Source of the DNA: an uncultured Planctomycetota bacterium
Lineage (GTDB): Bacteria; Planctomycetota; UBA1135; GCA-002686595
Direction of reading: 5' to 3'
Assembly (NCBI GenBank): GCA_903892045.1
Contig: CAITGX010000069.1
Span: 1 to 36,566, forward strand
Length of the DNA: 36,566 bases
The position numbers and the translations under genes were made by a program. Shown one piece after another: positions 8,158 to 15,900 of the stretch. The notes beneath the pieces are model-generated. The model saw nothing but the letters and a program-made list of their open reading frames with translations. It was not told the DNA's origin and ran no database searches. Within the stretch, counting starts at the first letter, position 1, and each line of letters begins with the position of its first letter.

Positions 8158-8600
8158 TCACGACGGCTTCGGGCCCTTGCGGGCACGCTTGGCGGGCTTT
8201 TCGCCCTCCGCGCCGAGCGACTTGCGCGCGCTCGCGGCGCCCTTGGCGCGCTTCTTGGCCTCCTTCTGCCGGGCCCGGATCGCCGCCCGGATGCCGCCGC
8301 GCGCCGCCGCCGCGCGCACGACCGTGGTCGGCGTCGGCTGGCCCGCCGCGACCCAGCCCTCGGGCGGGGGCGTGCCCTTGATCTCGAACAGGAAGCGCGA
8401 GGGCATCGACGGCTGCGCCTTCCCGAACTTCACGCGCTCCTGCGTGTAGCTGATCGTCAGGTGGCGCTGGGCGCGCGTGATGCCGACGTACATCAGGCGC
8501 CGCTCCTCCTCGACGATGTCCTCCGCGACCGAACGCAGGTGCGGGAGCAGCCCCTCCTCGACGCCGACGAGATACACGCGCGGGAACTCGAGCCCCCGCC
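8158..8600 (-). pseudogene. UvrD/PcrA-type helicase, 3' stump
   Basis: Encodes the last ~145 residues of a superfamily-1A DNA helicase: [19 protein letters not shown], then [18 protein letters not shown] (motif VI) and a basic Lys/Arg-rich tail. The frame is open up to about 8600. There the expected HxSKGLEFP context is replaced by IS91 transposase sequence on the opposite strand. More than three quarters of the protein, including the Walker motifs, is missing. It is a dead fragment created by the element or by a recombination next to it. Confidence 0.8.
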
Positions 8601-9260
8601 CGCTCCGGCGCCGTGGTCTTCGCACAGCGGTTCGGGAGCGCGCTCAACTTGAACCTGCACTTCCACGCGCTGCTGCTCGACGGCGCCTTCGTCTCACCGA
8701 GCAGCGACCTCACGCCGCGCTTCCAGCCCGCCGCGCTGCTCACCTATGCCGACGTCGCCGAGCTAGTCGAGCAGCTCGCCCGGCGCATCACGCGCTACCT
8801 CGAGCGCCACGGTCGCCTGCCCCGCGCACACTCGCCGGCCGACGCTGAGGAGCCGGTCGAGCACGACACTGCGCTCTTCGACCAACTGTGCGCCGCGTCG
8901 TGCCAAGTCGCCCACGAGAGGTCGCAGCCGCGCGACAGCTGTCCCATCGTCGCGCGGATCGGCTCGATGCCCGCGACGATGTGCTCGAGGCTCAGGCCCA
9001 TGATGAGGTACTGCGGCCGCGCGAGCATCGCCATCGCGGTCGCCCCGGCGACGCCCGCGAGGAAGTCGCGCTTGAATCGGCCGAGCCCGGCGACCGCACC
9101 GCCGCCCCGCGCATCGTCGCCGCGACACACGGCCTCCGCCCTGCTTGGCCAGCTGTGCGCTTCGCTCGACGGCTTCTCGCTGCAGGCCACGGTCGCGCTC
9201 GAGGCAGCCGGTCCCCCCGGGCGCAAGCGACTGTGCCGCTATCTCGCGCGCTTGGGGTGA
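8598..9260 (+). mobile_element. IS91-family transposase, internal fragment with HUH motif
   Basis: Residues [20 protein letters not shown] followed by HALLLDGAF are the centre of an IS91/IS801-type Y2 transposase, with HFH as its HUH metal-binding motif. The match continues to about 8890 (YLERHGRLP ... ALFDQLCAAS). It resumes at about 9135-9248 (LCASLDGFSLQATVALE ... GRKRLCRYLARLG), then stops. The ~240 bases between look unrelated and read better on the reverse strand. The N-terminal zinc finger and the catalytic Tyr region are absent, so the fragment is inactive. Rolling-circle transposition is the family's known mechanism. Confidence 0.75.
8895..9110 (-). pseudogene. Possible gene fragment nested in the IS91 remnant
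   Basis: The reverse strand of the segment that interrupts transposase homology encodes GRFKRDFLAGVAGATAMA, resembling a Tat-type signal (normally S/T-R-R-x-F-L). It continues as ARPQYLIMGLSLEHIVAGIE with codon use like the resident genes. No start codon or family could be fixed. It may be a captured gene end, or only a chance open frame. Confidence 0.3.
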
Positions 9261-9384
9261 TCGGCGGCCTCGACCCTTGACAGCGCCAACAGCTAGCGCT
9301 ATGCGCTGAATCTCGTGCTGCCTGTTTGCTCGACGCAGCGGCCGACGACCTTCCCAACTGTTTCTCCATGACGGGGCTCCTTCC

Positions 9385-9855
9385 ATGCCTACGATCAAGC
9401 GAATTGCAGCCTGTTTCTGTGCGGCGATACTGATCGCCACGCTCCTCGCCTCCACTCCAGTGCCGGACTGTCACGGTTGTGACGCCAGTTTGCTGGGTTC
9501 GACATCGACGGGCCCCCAAGGCGGGTGGAATTTCACGGTGAGCATTGGTGTCACCAGTGGCCAGTGCACTTCGGACGGCGGCGCGCCGCCCGAGTGTGTG
9601 GCGGAGTCTTGCCAGACGACCGTCTTGGTCTCGGGCACTGGGGTGGCTTCCACTAGCTACAACGTGTGCTACGAGCAGACCGGGGCACCCAAGTACTGCG
9701 TGACACCTGCTCCGACGACAGACGCGAGCGGCAACGTGAATCTCACACTCACTCGGTGCACGGGTTGCGGAAATGAAATGACTTTTGAGGCGTCGGGGCC
9801 CAATGGAGAGTCCAAGGCCTCGGCGAAGATGGAATGCAAGCCGTGTGTTCGCTGA
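9385..9855 (+). CDS. Small secreted Cys-rich protein (pair A)
   Basis: 156 residues. The signal peptide (IAACFCAAILIATLLASTPVP) is followed by a ~125-residue mature domain with 11 cysteines, starting DCHGCDAS and ending MECKPC. The middle is beta-rich (WNFTVSIGV, TTVLVSGTG, STSYNVCYEQTG, NVNLTLTRC), suggesting a disulphide-bonded beta-sandwich. No catalytic motif and no recognised family. It is followed 19 bases later by a single-pass membrane protein; the same pairing recurs, in the opposite order, at 11387-12629. Base use (more TTG, TTT and GTT) is less GC-rich than in the flanking genes, which fits an acquired block. No obvious Shine-Dalgarno sequence. Confidence 0.7.
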   Translation: MPTIKRIAACFCAAILIATLLASTPVPDCHGCDASLLGSTSTGPQGGWNFTVSIGVTSGQCTSDGGAPPECVAESCQTTVLVSGTGVASTSYNVCYEQTGAPKYCVTPAPTTDASGNVNLTLTRCTGCGNEMTFEASGPNGESKASAKMECKPCVR

Positions 9856-9874
9856 GAGAACGGAGCCGATTCAC

Positions 9875-10705
9875 ATGACGAAATGGGCGAAAGTTTTCGG
9901 CGTGATCTTTGGCTTCTCGGTCTTGGGGGGCATCGCAATCGTCGTTCTGCGATGGACTTCCCAAGCCACGCAGGGGCAGGAACTTGCGGCCGCGCCGACC
10001 GCGGCGGCGCGAGCAGAGGTACCGGCCGAGGAGTCGGCGAGGCTCGAACAGGAGCCCGAGGGTGGGGTCAAGTCTTCGCCGAGGCGATCGGTGCGCGACT
10101 ACCTTGCGGACTACTACGGAGCCGAGTGGGTGTCCATTCGCGCCCAACTTGAACTCAAACGCGGCGAGCTGCTCGACCGGCCGCTCGACGAGTCAGCTTC
10201 CATTGCAAGTTGGGCGGAATCGGAGGAGGATGCGCGGAGCAGAATCGTCTTGAGCTCCGAAAAGTGTGTGGCATATGCGAAGGCGGAAATTGACCTCGAT
10301 CCCACGGCCTACGAGAGCTGGGATCGCATTCGACGCCGTTTCCCAGGTGTTCCGGAGAACGTCGGGCCGCGTGAGCTCGAGGCCTTGCGAGATGTCGTCC
10401 GCCCCTTCGAAGAACGCGTTCTGGAGCTTGGCGTGCAGCGCGCAGCGATCCTCGCCGACATTCAGACGATGAAGTGGCAATCGGGCCACTTCAGGCGCGC
10501 TCCGTTTGTGTTGCCGGATCAAGCTCTTGAGTCTGGTCGTCGCTGCGTGTTCACGACGGCAGGACACTCGAGCTCAGGCTGGGCTGTGCAGCTGGACGTC
10601 TACGAAGACGAGTTGCCGCCCGAGTACTTCCAGTACTGGAAGGACATCGGGTCCGCGAAGCAGGACAGCCTCAAGGCGGCACGTGACTACATAGCGAGCC
10701 TCTGA
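9875..10705 (+). CDS. Membrane-anchored protein of unknown function (pair A)
   Basis: 276 residues. The start at 9875 follows ACGGAG nine bases upstream. One membrane helix (about 6-26, VFGVIFGFSVLGGIAIVVLR) leads into an Ala/Glu-rich linker (AAAPTAAARAEVPAEESARL). A predicted helical extracytoplasmic domain follows (RDYLADYYGAEWVSIRAQ, then RELEALRDVVRPFEERVL), ending with a short beta segment and YFQYWKDIGSAKQDSLKAAR. Family not recognised. Its architecture (N-terminal helix, Ala-rich linker, ~180-residue outer domain ending in an aromatic/acidic helix) matches the protein at 11387-12100, suggesting distant paralogues. Confidence 0.7.
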   Translation: MTKWAKVFGVIFGFSVLGGIAIVVLRWTSQATQGQELAAAPTAAARAEVPAEESARLEQEPEGGVKSSPRRSVRDYLADYYGAEWVSIRAQLELKRGELLDRPLDESASIASWAESEEDARSRIVLSSEKCVAYAKAEIDLDPTAYESWDRIRRRFPGVPENVGPRELEALRDVVRPFEERVLELGVQRAAILADIQTMKWQSGHFRRAPFVLPDQALESGRRCVFTTAGHSSSGWAVQLDVYEDELPPEYFQYWKDIGSAKQDSLKAARDYIASL

Positions 10706-10809
10706 CGAGTCGCGTCAAGGGCTTGTCGCAGGAGCAGATCGCGCGCACTAGTGTTGGCTGGTTTTACGCGCTGGATAGACGCTCAGCTCGTGGTGTGCGT
10801 GCGGAGCCT

Positions 10810-11012
10810 CGCGCGGGCGAGTAGGTCCGCCCGCCTCCAACGCGCCCGCACCACCGCCCCCGCGGGCCTCAAACGGCTCCCCAGCCCGACAAAGGAGCCC
10901 GAGCCGAGCTCGGGAGGCCGCTTGACGGAGGCGCCCGCGGCGGCGGACCTCCCTTGCGCGCTCGACGACGGCCGCCTCCAGCGGAAGTCATCCGCTTGGA
11001 GTCCCTATCCGC
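10810..11012 (+). repeat. IS91-like terminal repeat, copy 3
   Basis: About 203 bp, nearly identical to copy 1, from CGCGCGGGCGAGTAGGTCC to the common end CCTATCCGC. Both hairpins are intact. There is no transposase sequence to its left, so the left end is deleted to the repeat itself. It abuts the tail of an NtrC-type regulator on the right. Confidence 0.85.
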
Positions 11013-11236
11013 CGCTGACCGTCGCCGACCTGCCCGAACAAGTACTCGCGGGCGGGCGCGAGCGGCGGCGCGGCGGCGGCTTCGATCCGGCCGGCCGCAT
11101 GCTCGAAGAAGTCGAACGCGAGTTGATCGAAGCGACCTTGCGCCTCACGGCGGGCAATCGCGAGAAGGCCGCGAAGTTGATGGGGATCGGCGAACGCACT
11201 CTCTACCTGCGGCTCGAGCACGATCACCTCGACTGA
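11013..11236 (+). pseudogene. NtrC-family (sigma-54) response regulator, C-terminal remnant
   Basis: About 73 residues in frame across the repeat junction: LTVADLPEQV, a loop, then VERELIEATLRLTAGNREKA and AKLMGIGERTLYLRL. This is the Fis-type HTH_8 DNA-binding domain that ends bacterial enhancer-binding proteins. The receiver and AAA+ domains are missing, removed at the exact repeat end. The normal final helix (usually LYRRIKEY) reads LYLRLEHDHLD, so even the DNA-binding end may be drifting. Non-functional alone. Confidence 0.75.
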
Positions 11237-11386
11237 GCTGTGCGGCGCGACGGAGATCGTCAGCCGCGGACGCCGCTCGGCTCAGCGCTCGACACTTCAG
11301 CCCTTCCTTACGGTCGAGCGCGCACGCCAACTCGCTTTCGTGATGTTGGCTATTGACAGTCTGCGGGGGGGCGGCAGAGTTCCAAC

Positions 11387-12100
11387 ATGCGCAACGCGCT
11401 TCCGTGGGTGACGTTTCTCCTCGGCATTCTGCTGGCGGCCGGCTATTTCGAACTTCGGGACTCCGCCCAGGAGCGAGCGCTGGATGCGAACCCCAGCGCC
11501 GGAGCTGCGTCAGCGCCGTTGCCGCCGCGCGCGGCGGATGTCGGGGAGCGCGTCGACGAGCCGCAGTGGCGAGCCGAAGTCTCGGCGCCGCAGGAGGCGA
11601 ACGCCGCGCAGCCCGACGAGTCGTCGTCCGCGCAGAAGCCCGTCGCCGACAGATCCGAGGTGACGGAGCGCTATCCCGACGCGCCTGGCGTCCCCGGGCA
11701 GTTGCCGTTTGAGTACGGCTCCCTCGCGGAGCGAGCGTGGCTGCTGCGCCGCGCGCTGCGCGATCTCGCCGACCTCGGAGAAGGTGACGCGGCGCTGACG
11801 AAGGCTGGATTGGAGGCGCTCCCGCTCGCTATCGGCGCGCACCTCACGATGGACGGACGTGCGATTCCGCACGAGCGTAGCTCCCCGCTTCCAAAGTGGG
11901 GCGCTGACGAGCACTTGTTCGTGAGCCAAGGCTCTACATTCGTGTTCAAGCGCCACGAATTTCCCGAGTACGACCTCTACCGTGCCGCAATCGACGCAGG
12001 ACACGAAGCAGACTGGACCAAGCTCGGCAACCGCGAGTTGTGGTTTCAACAGGTTCGGCTGTACCTCGAGGCCGCGATCCTGCGCATTGAAGCTCGGTGA
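11387..12100 (+). CDS. Membrane-anchored protein of unknown function (pair B)
   Basis: 237 residues. The N-terminal helix (about 5-21, LPWVTFLLGILLAAGYF) anchors a long Ala/Pro/Glu linker (about 30-100) and an outer domain (LAERAWLLRRALRDLADLG, HLFVSQGSTFVFKRHEFPEY, ELWFQQVRLYLEAAILRIEA). The HEFPEYDLYRAAID segment resembles DELPPEYFQYWKDI near the end of the pair A membrane protein, which supports a shared, weakly conserved domain. TTGACA at 11355 is a possible -35 element, but no good -10 follows. Followed by the Cys-rich reading frame at 12168. Confidence 0.65.
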   Translation: MRNALPWVTFLLGILLAAGYFELRDSAQERALDANPSAGAASAPLPPRAADVGERVDEPQWRAEVSAPQEANAAQPDESSSAQKPVADRSEVTERYPDAPGVPGQLPFEYGSLAERAWLLRRALRDLADLGEGDAALTKAGLEALPLAIGAHLTMDGRAIPHERSSPLPKWGADEHLFVSQGSTFVFKRHEFPEYDLYRAAIDAGHEADWTKLGNRELWFQQVRLYLEAAILRIEAR

Positions 12101-12167
12101 GATCGATCCAACCCGACAGCGCGCGCTGTCGGACAGATTCGACGGACTTTCCCAATTTGGCACCGAA

Positions 12168-12629
12168 ATGGTGAAATTCAGAATCTAACTCCACGCGCTT
12201 GCGGCCGCGCTCATGTCAGTTTCATCGTCGGCGACGAGTCGGTCCCAAGACGACTGCCCCGTGATGTGCACCGCGACTCCGGTGCAGGTTACAACTGGAA
12301 CTCCGCCGCCAGTTGGCGTGACGTTTCTCATCACGCCCACGAACCTCGTCCACGGGACGGCGCCATTGTTGTGCGAGTCCACATGCACGATCTGCGCCGT
12401 GAAGCTGACGGTAGCGTTCAATGGGGCCGGGACGTATGAGATCATCGTCAACAATGACGGAGCCGGCTGGAGCTCGCCGGTCGGCGTGTACGCGCGACAC
12501 GGACTCCTCAAGAGCCGATGCCGTGACAGCAATCCGGGTTTCGCCTGCGTTCAGATCGCTCCCAACGGAGCACTTCCGGCTTCGTCGACTCTCCAGGAGT
12601 GCTGGACTCTGAATTGCTCCTGCGACTGA
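12168..12629 (+). pseudogene. Secreted Cys-rich protein with TAA inside the signal peptide (pair B)
   Basis: From ATG 12168 the frame reads MVKFRI-stop-LHALAAALMSVSSSATS and then continues open to 12629. Ignoring the TAA at 12186-12188, this is a textbook signal peptide followed by a ~125-residue Cys-rich domain (10 Cys; starts DDCPVMC, ends ECWTLNCSCD) with beta-type strands VGVTFLITP, AVKLTVAFNGAGTYEIIV. Restarting at ATG 12213 would delete most of the export signal. A single TTA-to-TAA or CAA-to-TAA change would explain it. It looks like a diverged counterpart of the protein at 9385-9855 (similar size, Cys near both ends, central C...C...C before a T-V/L strand). Confidence 0.6.
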
Positions 12630-12819
12630 GCAGGCCAGAATTGCTGTCCGCTGGATTCGGAGGGGTCGGACAGCGAGCGCGAAGCGCACGACGTGCGACT
12701 TCCGTCCAGCCCCGGCTTCAGTCCGTCCTCGCCATGGCACGCCTGCCGCGCCACAGCAACAACGCGATCAAGTCGCGAGCGCCGCGCGCAGGCGCGCCAC
12801 TGACTCGTCGAACAGCGCG
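12630..12819. other. Non-coding segment with a possible gene tail on the reverse strand
   Basis: Between the Cys-rich frame and repeat copy 4. The reverse strand from about 12820 to the TGA at 12768 reads ALFDESVARLRAALAT, which resembles a protein C-terminus but is too short to assign. Nothing else recognised. Confidence 0.3.
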
Positions 12820-13028
12820 CCAACCCGCGCCGGCGAGTAGGTCCGCCCGTCTCCAACGCGCCCGCACCACCGCCCCCGCGGGCCTCAAACGGCTCGCCAG
12901 CCTGCCAAAGGAGCCCGATCTGGGCTCTGGTGGCGACTTGACGGATCGCCCAGCCGATGCGAACCTCCTTTGCGCGGTCGACGACGACCACCTCCGGTCG
13001 AAATCATCCGCTTGGATGTCCTATCCGC
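12820..13028 (+). repeat. IS91-like terminal repeat, copy 4 (variant)
   Basis: About 209 bp, most diverged in its inner part. The inner hairpin is GAGCCC-GATCT-GGGCTC instead of CCCGAGC-CGA-GCTCGGG, so the stem is kept while the bases differ. The subterminal stem is weakened (CGGTCGAAATCATCCGC). It ends TGTCCTATCCGC at 13028, in the same register as the other copies, directly against a truncated aminotransferase. Confidence 0.8.
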
Positions 13029-13321
13029 CCCGTCATGGGTTGCACCTTCACACGCTGCGGATCGACGAGGACCGCGCCGGCATCGCGCGCGACGCGTTCC
13101 TGAACGCGATGACGGCGCAGAACATCGGTGTGGGCGTGCCTTACCTCAGCCTGCCCGAGCACGCGTATTTCCAGCAGACGCTGAGCTGGCGCCCGGAGGC
13201 GTATCCGCACGCCATGCGGGTGGGTCGGCAGACGGTCAGCCGGCCCCTCTCGGCGCGGCTCGCGGACGCCGACGTAGACAATGTCATCGCGGCGGTGCGC
13301 CGCTGCCTAGGGCGGGCATGA
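13029..13321 (+). pseudogene. DegT/DnrJ/EryC1 aminotransferase, C-terminal remnant
   Basis: About 96 residues: RHGLHLHTLRIDEDRAGIAR, DAFLNAMTAQNIGVGVPYLS, LPEHAYFQQT, PHAMRVGRQTVSRPLSARL, DADVDNVIAAVRRCLG. This is the C-terminal domain of a PLP-dependent sugar aminotransferase of the ArnB/DegT type, used for amino-sugars of surface polysaccharide. The PLP-binding Lys and N-terminal three quarters are missing, cut at the repeat end. Its TGA overlaps the ATG of the next gene (ATGA), so an operon for glycan modification was cut at this point. Leucine codons are mostly CTG, unlike the CTC-rich resident genes. Confidence 0.8.
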
Positions 13322-14292
13322 GCCTCTCGCTGACCAAGGTCACTGCAGCCGCCCCGAGCGACTGGGACGCTATCTGGCAGGCCTGCGACTACGCCACCTG
13401 GTTTCATTCGCGGGCCTGGAGCGAGATCTGGAGCGCCTACCAGAAGGGGCGGACCCGGCCCGAGCCGCTGCTCGCCACCTTTTCGGACGGCCAGCGCGCC
13501 GTGCTGCCGCTGACCGCACGCCCGACCCTGCGGGGATTGGCCCGCCGTTATCTCTCCTCGCCGGGCGGCACCTATGGCGGCTGGATTTCCGCGGACCCGC
13601 TCACGGGTGCGCACGCCGCGTTGCTGGGGAATTTCCAGACGCAGGACCTGGGCCCGCTCGAGTGGCGGCTCAATCCCTACGACCCGGTGCTCCGGGAGGT
13701 CCCCGTGCCCGGCGCGGAGCCGGACGACACGCACGCGATCGATCTGCGACCGGGCTTTGAGGCGGCCACCCGCGGGCGGTCCAAGGCCAATAAGGCCGCG
13801 CGCGCCGGCGTCACCGTTGTCGCGGCGGCCTCCGAGGAGGACTGGCGAGCCTATTTCGCCTTGTATGAGAAATCGCTGACCCGCTGGGGCGGGAGCGCCA
13901 CCTCGCGGTATCGCTGGCCGCTGTTCGAGGCCATCCGAACCCATCCAACCTCAGGCGCGCGCCTCTGGCTGGCCCGCTTTCAGGATCAGTTCATCGCCGG
14001 CGCTCTTTGCTTTTACGCCCGCCGCCACGTCGTTTACTGGCACGGGGCGGCGGACGAGGCCCACTTTGAGCTGCGCCCGGTCAACCTCCTGATGCAGGAG
14101 GCGATCCGGGACGCCTGCGGCCGCGGGGCCGTCTGGTTCGACTTGAACCCCAGCGGGGGACACGAGGGTGTCCGCCAGTTCAAGCGGAGCCTCGGCGGCG
14201 AATCCCTGCCCTCGCCCGTCGTCCGGGTTCGCGGAAATTGGAAAACGGGCCTGCGCCAGACGTGGCGCCGGCTTTTCCCTTTACGCGCATGA
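13318..14292 (+). CDS. FemAB/GNAT-like acyl- or aminoacyltransferase
   Basis: 324 residues and complete. Features of the FemAB-like double-GNAT group (Pfam Acetyltransf_6 type) are ATWFHSRAWSEIWSAYQ near the start, SKANKAARAGVTVVAAASEE in the middle, and ARFQDQFIAGALCFYARRHV, HGAADEAHFELRPVNLLMQE and WFDLNPSGGHEGVRQFKRSL at the end. Such proteins transfer amino acids or acyl groups to peptidoglycan or exopolysaccharide precursors. The four-base overlap with the DegT remnant supports a role in modifying an amino-sugar. A further gene seems to have started at 14289 (ATGA overlap, MILRQFLLVPADEL) but is cut within about 30 bases by transposase sequence. Codon use differs from the resident genes. 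Confidence 0.8.
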   Translation: MSLSLTKVTAAAPSDWDAIWQACDYATWFHSRAWSEIWSAYQKGRTRPEPLLATFSDGQRAVLPLTARPTLRGLARRYLSSPGGTYGGWISADPLTGAHAALLGNFQTQDLGPLEWRLNPYDPVLREVPVPGAEPDDTHAIDLRPGFEAATRGRSKANKAARAGVTVVAAASEEDWRAYFALYEKSLTRWGGSATSRYRWPLFEAIRTHPTSGARLWLARFQDQFIAGALCFYARRHVVYWHGAADEAHFELRPVNLLMQEAIRDACGRGAVWFDLNPSGGHEGVRQFKRSLGGESLPSPVVRVRGNWKTGLRQTWRRLFPLRA

Positions 14293-14309
14293 TTCTCCGG
14301 CAATTTCTG

Positions 14310-14877
14310 CTCGTCCCCGCCGACGAGCTCGACGAGCTCGAACATCTCTGTCGCTATGTGACTCGCCCGCCGATCGCTCCGCAGCGCCTTGCGCTCGCAC
14401 CCACTGCCCGCGTCGTCTACGGGCTCAAATGCCACTGGCGCGACGGCACTTCGGCCGTCTCCTTGGATCCGCTCACTTTCATCGAGCGACTTGCGGCACT
14501 CGTGCCGGACCCGCGCACCCATCAGCTCACCTACCACGGGGTGCTCGCGCCGGCCTCCGCGTGGCGCGATCTCGTCGTGCCCAAGAGCGCGCCGGTCCCC
14601 GCCGCCTACTCGCGCGCGGCTTCCACTCCCAAGTCGCCGACCGCGCCGAGGTCCTCCGCCCGCTCGCGCTCGTCGCGCTCGTCGCTGGGCCGAACTCCTG
14701 CGCCGCGTCTTCGCTGTCGACGTCCTCACCTGCCCCCACTGCGGCGGCGCACGCCGCCTCATCGCGCAGCTCACAGACCCAGTCGTCGTGCGCAAGATGC
14801 TCTCCCACCTCGGACTGCCCACCGAGCCTCCACGGCCCGCACCGGCACGCTCGCCCGAACAGTTCGACTTCGCCTGA
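14310..14877 (+). mobile_element. IS91-family transposase, C-terminal third, frameshifted
   Basis: Starts within ELDELEHLCRYVTRPPIAPQ, then RLALAPTARVVYGLKCHWRD, TFIERLAALVPDPRTHQLTY and HGVLAPASAWRDLVVP: the DNA-binding C-terminal part of IS91-type transposases. Between about 14600 and 14680 the homology changes frame and continues as WAELLRRVFAVDVLTCPHCG, then RRLIAQLTDPVVVRKMLSHL and SPEQFDFA, ending at 14877. The catalytic part is missing and the frame is broken, so it is inactive. The terminal repeat follows directly. Confidence 0.82.
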
Positions 14878-15144
14878 GCCGGCGCCCTTCACCACGTCGA
14901 GCCCGCCACGCTCTCCCGCTACCCGCTCCTCTCCCGCAACCCGCGCGGGCGAGTAGGTCCGCCCGTCTCCAACGCGCCCGCACCACCGCCCCCGCGGGCC
15001 TCAAACGGCTCGCCAGCCCGACAAAGGAGCCCGAGCCGAGCTCGGGAGGCCACTTGACGGATGCGCCCGCGGCGGCGAACCTCCCTTGCGCGCTCGACGA
15101 CGGCCGCCTCCAGCGGAAGCCATCCGCTTGGAGTTCCTATCCGC
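14878..15144 (+). repeat. IS91-like terminal repeat, copy 5 (attached to transposase 3' end)
   Basis: The most informative copy. The transposase stop (14877) is followed by 267 bp ending GAGTTCCTATCCGC at 15144. It shows that the repeat is the right, oriIS-side end of the IS91-like element. Two 18-base units (CTCTCCCGCTACCCGCTC type) lie at 14911-14946. The subterminal hairpin keeps its stem with a changed loop (GCGGA-AGCCA-TCCGC). On the right it cuts a glycerol dehydrogenase gene lying on the other strand. Confidence 0.85.
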
Positions 15145-15665
15145 GCGTCGCCCATGCCGGCCACCAGGAACCGCTTCGGCGCGCGGGCAATGACTTCGGA
15201 ATCCACCAGCACCAGGTCCGGATTGCGAGGCAGGAAGACGTAGTGGTCGAACGTGCCGTCGGCATGGTAGAGCACCACGACCGCCGAGGTGGGCGCATCG
15301 GTGGAGGCGATCGTGGGCACGATCACGGTCTGGAGATGCCCGGCGAAGTGCGCGACCGCCTTGGCCGTATCCATCACCTTGCCACCTCCCAGTCCCACCA
15401 CGGCATCGCACGCCTGTTCGCGAGCCACGGCCACCAGCCGGTCCACCTCCGCCTGGCTGCACTCGCCACCGAACGATTCCACCCGTACCTGCAACTGCGC
15501 CGGCCAGCGCGGCTGGCAATGAGGCAGCACGTCGCGCCGCGCCGTTCCGCCCGCCACCACCAGCAGGCGACGACAGTCGAGTCGCGCTAACTCTTCCCCC
15601 AGCCCCTCCAGCACTCCCGGTCCTTGCACATAACGACCGGGAAAAATAGCGGTGAGCGGCTTCAT
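15145..15665 (-). pseudogene. Glycerol dehydrogenase-like (iron-type alcohol dehydrogenase), 3' half missing
   Basis: 173 residues from ATG 15665: IFPGRYVQGPGVLEGLGEEL, LLVVAGGTARRDVLP, SQAEVDRLVAVAREQACDAV, VGLGGGKVMDTAKAVAHFAG, TVIVPTIASTDAPTSAVVVL. This is the NAD-binding half of a GldA-type enzyme (about 360 residues when complete), which oxidises glycerol to dihydroxyacetone. The GGGK..DTAKA and P(T)IASTDAPTSA motifs are intact. The domain carrying the metal-ligand histidines has been removed where the repeat end begins, so it is inactive. Divergent from the NCS1 transporter. Confidence 0.82.
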
Positions 15666-15900
15666 GCGATACATCTCCGGTGCAAAGAGGACGGATCGAG
15701 TGCGTCGCCAGCACTCGGGCGAGGCACTCGGGCAGGACATTGGGACGGGACGTTGGGGCGAGAGGATCGCAGTCAGGCCGAGTCGAATGGAAGCTCGAAG
15801 AACACGTCTTTGGGGGCTACCCTGCAAGCCCGTCGCGTGGTAACCGAGCTACCCTCGGCCTTACAAAGCGGTGCAGCCAGTTCCATCGCAAGGAGAAGAC
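15666..15900. promoter_or_regulatory. Divergent promoter region with a repeated 8-mer
   Basis: 235 bases between the divergent gldA-like and NCS1 genes, holding both promoters. GCTACCCT occurs twice in direct orientation (15816-15823 and 15848-15855), 32 bases apart, about three helical turns, which could be paired operator half-sites. CCGAG/CTCGG (15844-15848/15854-15858) can form a short hairpin over the second copy. No known riboswitch could be matched. AAGGAG lies just before the ATG at 15901. Confidence 0.4.

Noticed and set aside
10751-11012. Open frames running through the terminal repeats (for example LTDAPAAANLPCALDDGR)
   Set aside because: They recur in every copy, fuse by chance to whatever gene follows, and have no own start context; best seen as transposon end, not protein.
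15666-15900. Riboswitch in the NCS1 transporter leader
   Set aside because: No match to the purine, guanidine, TPP or preQ1 consensus could be made by eye; only a short hairpin and an 8-mer repeat are visible.
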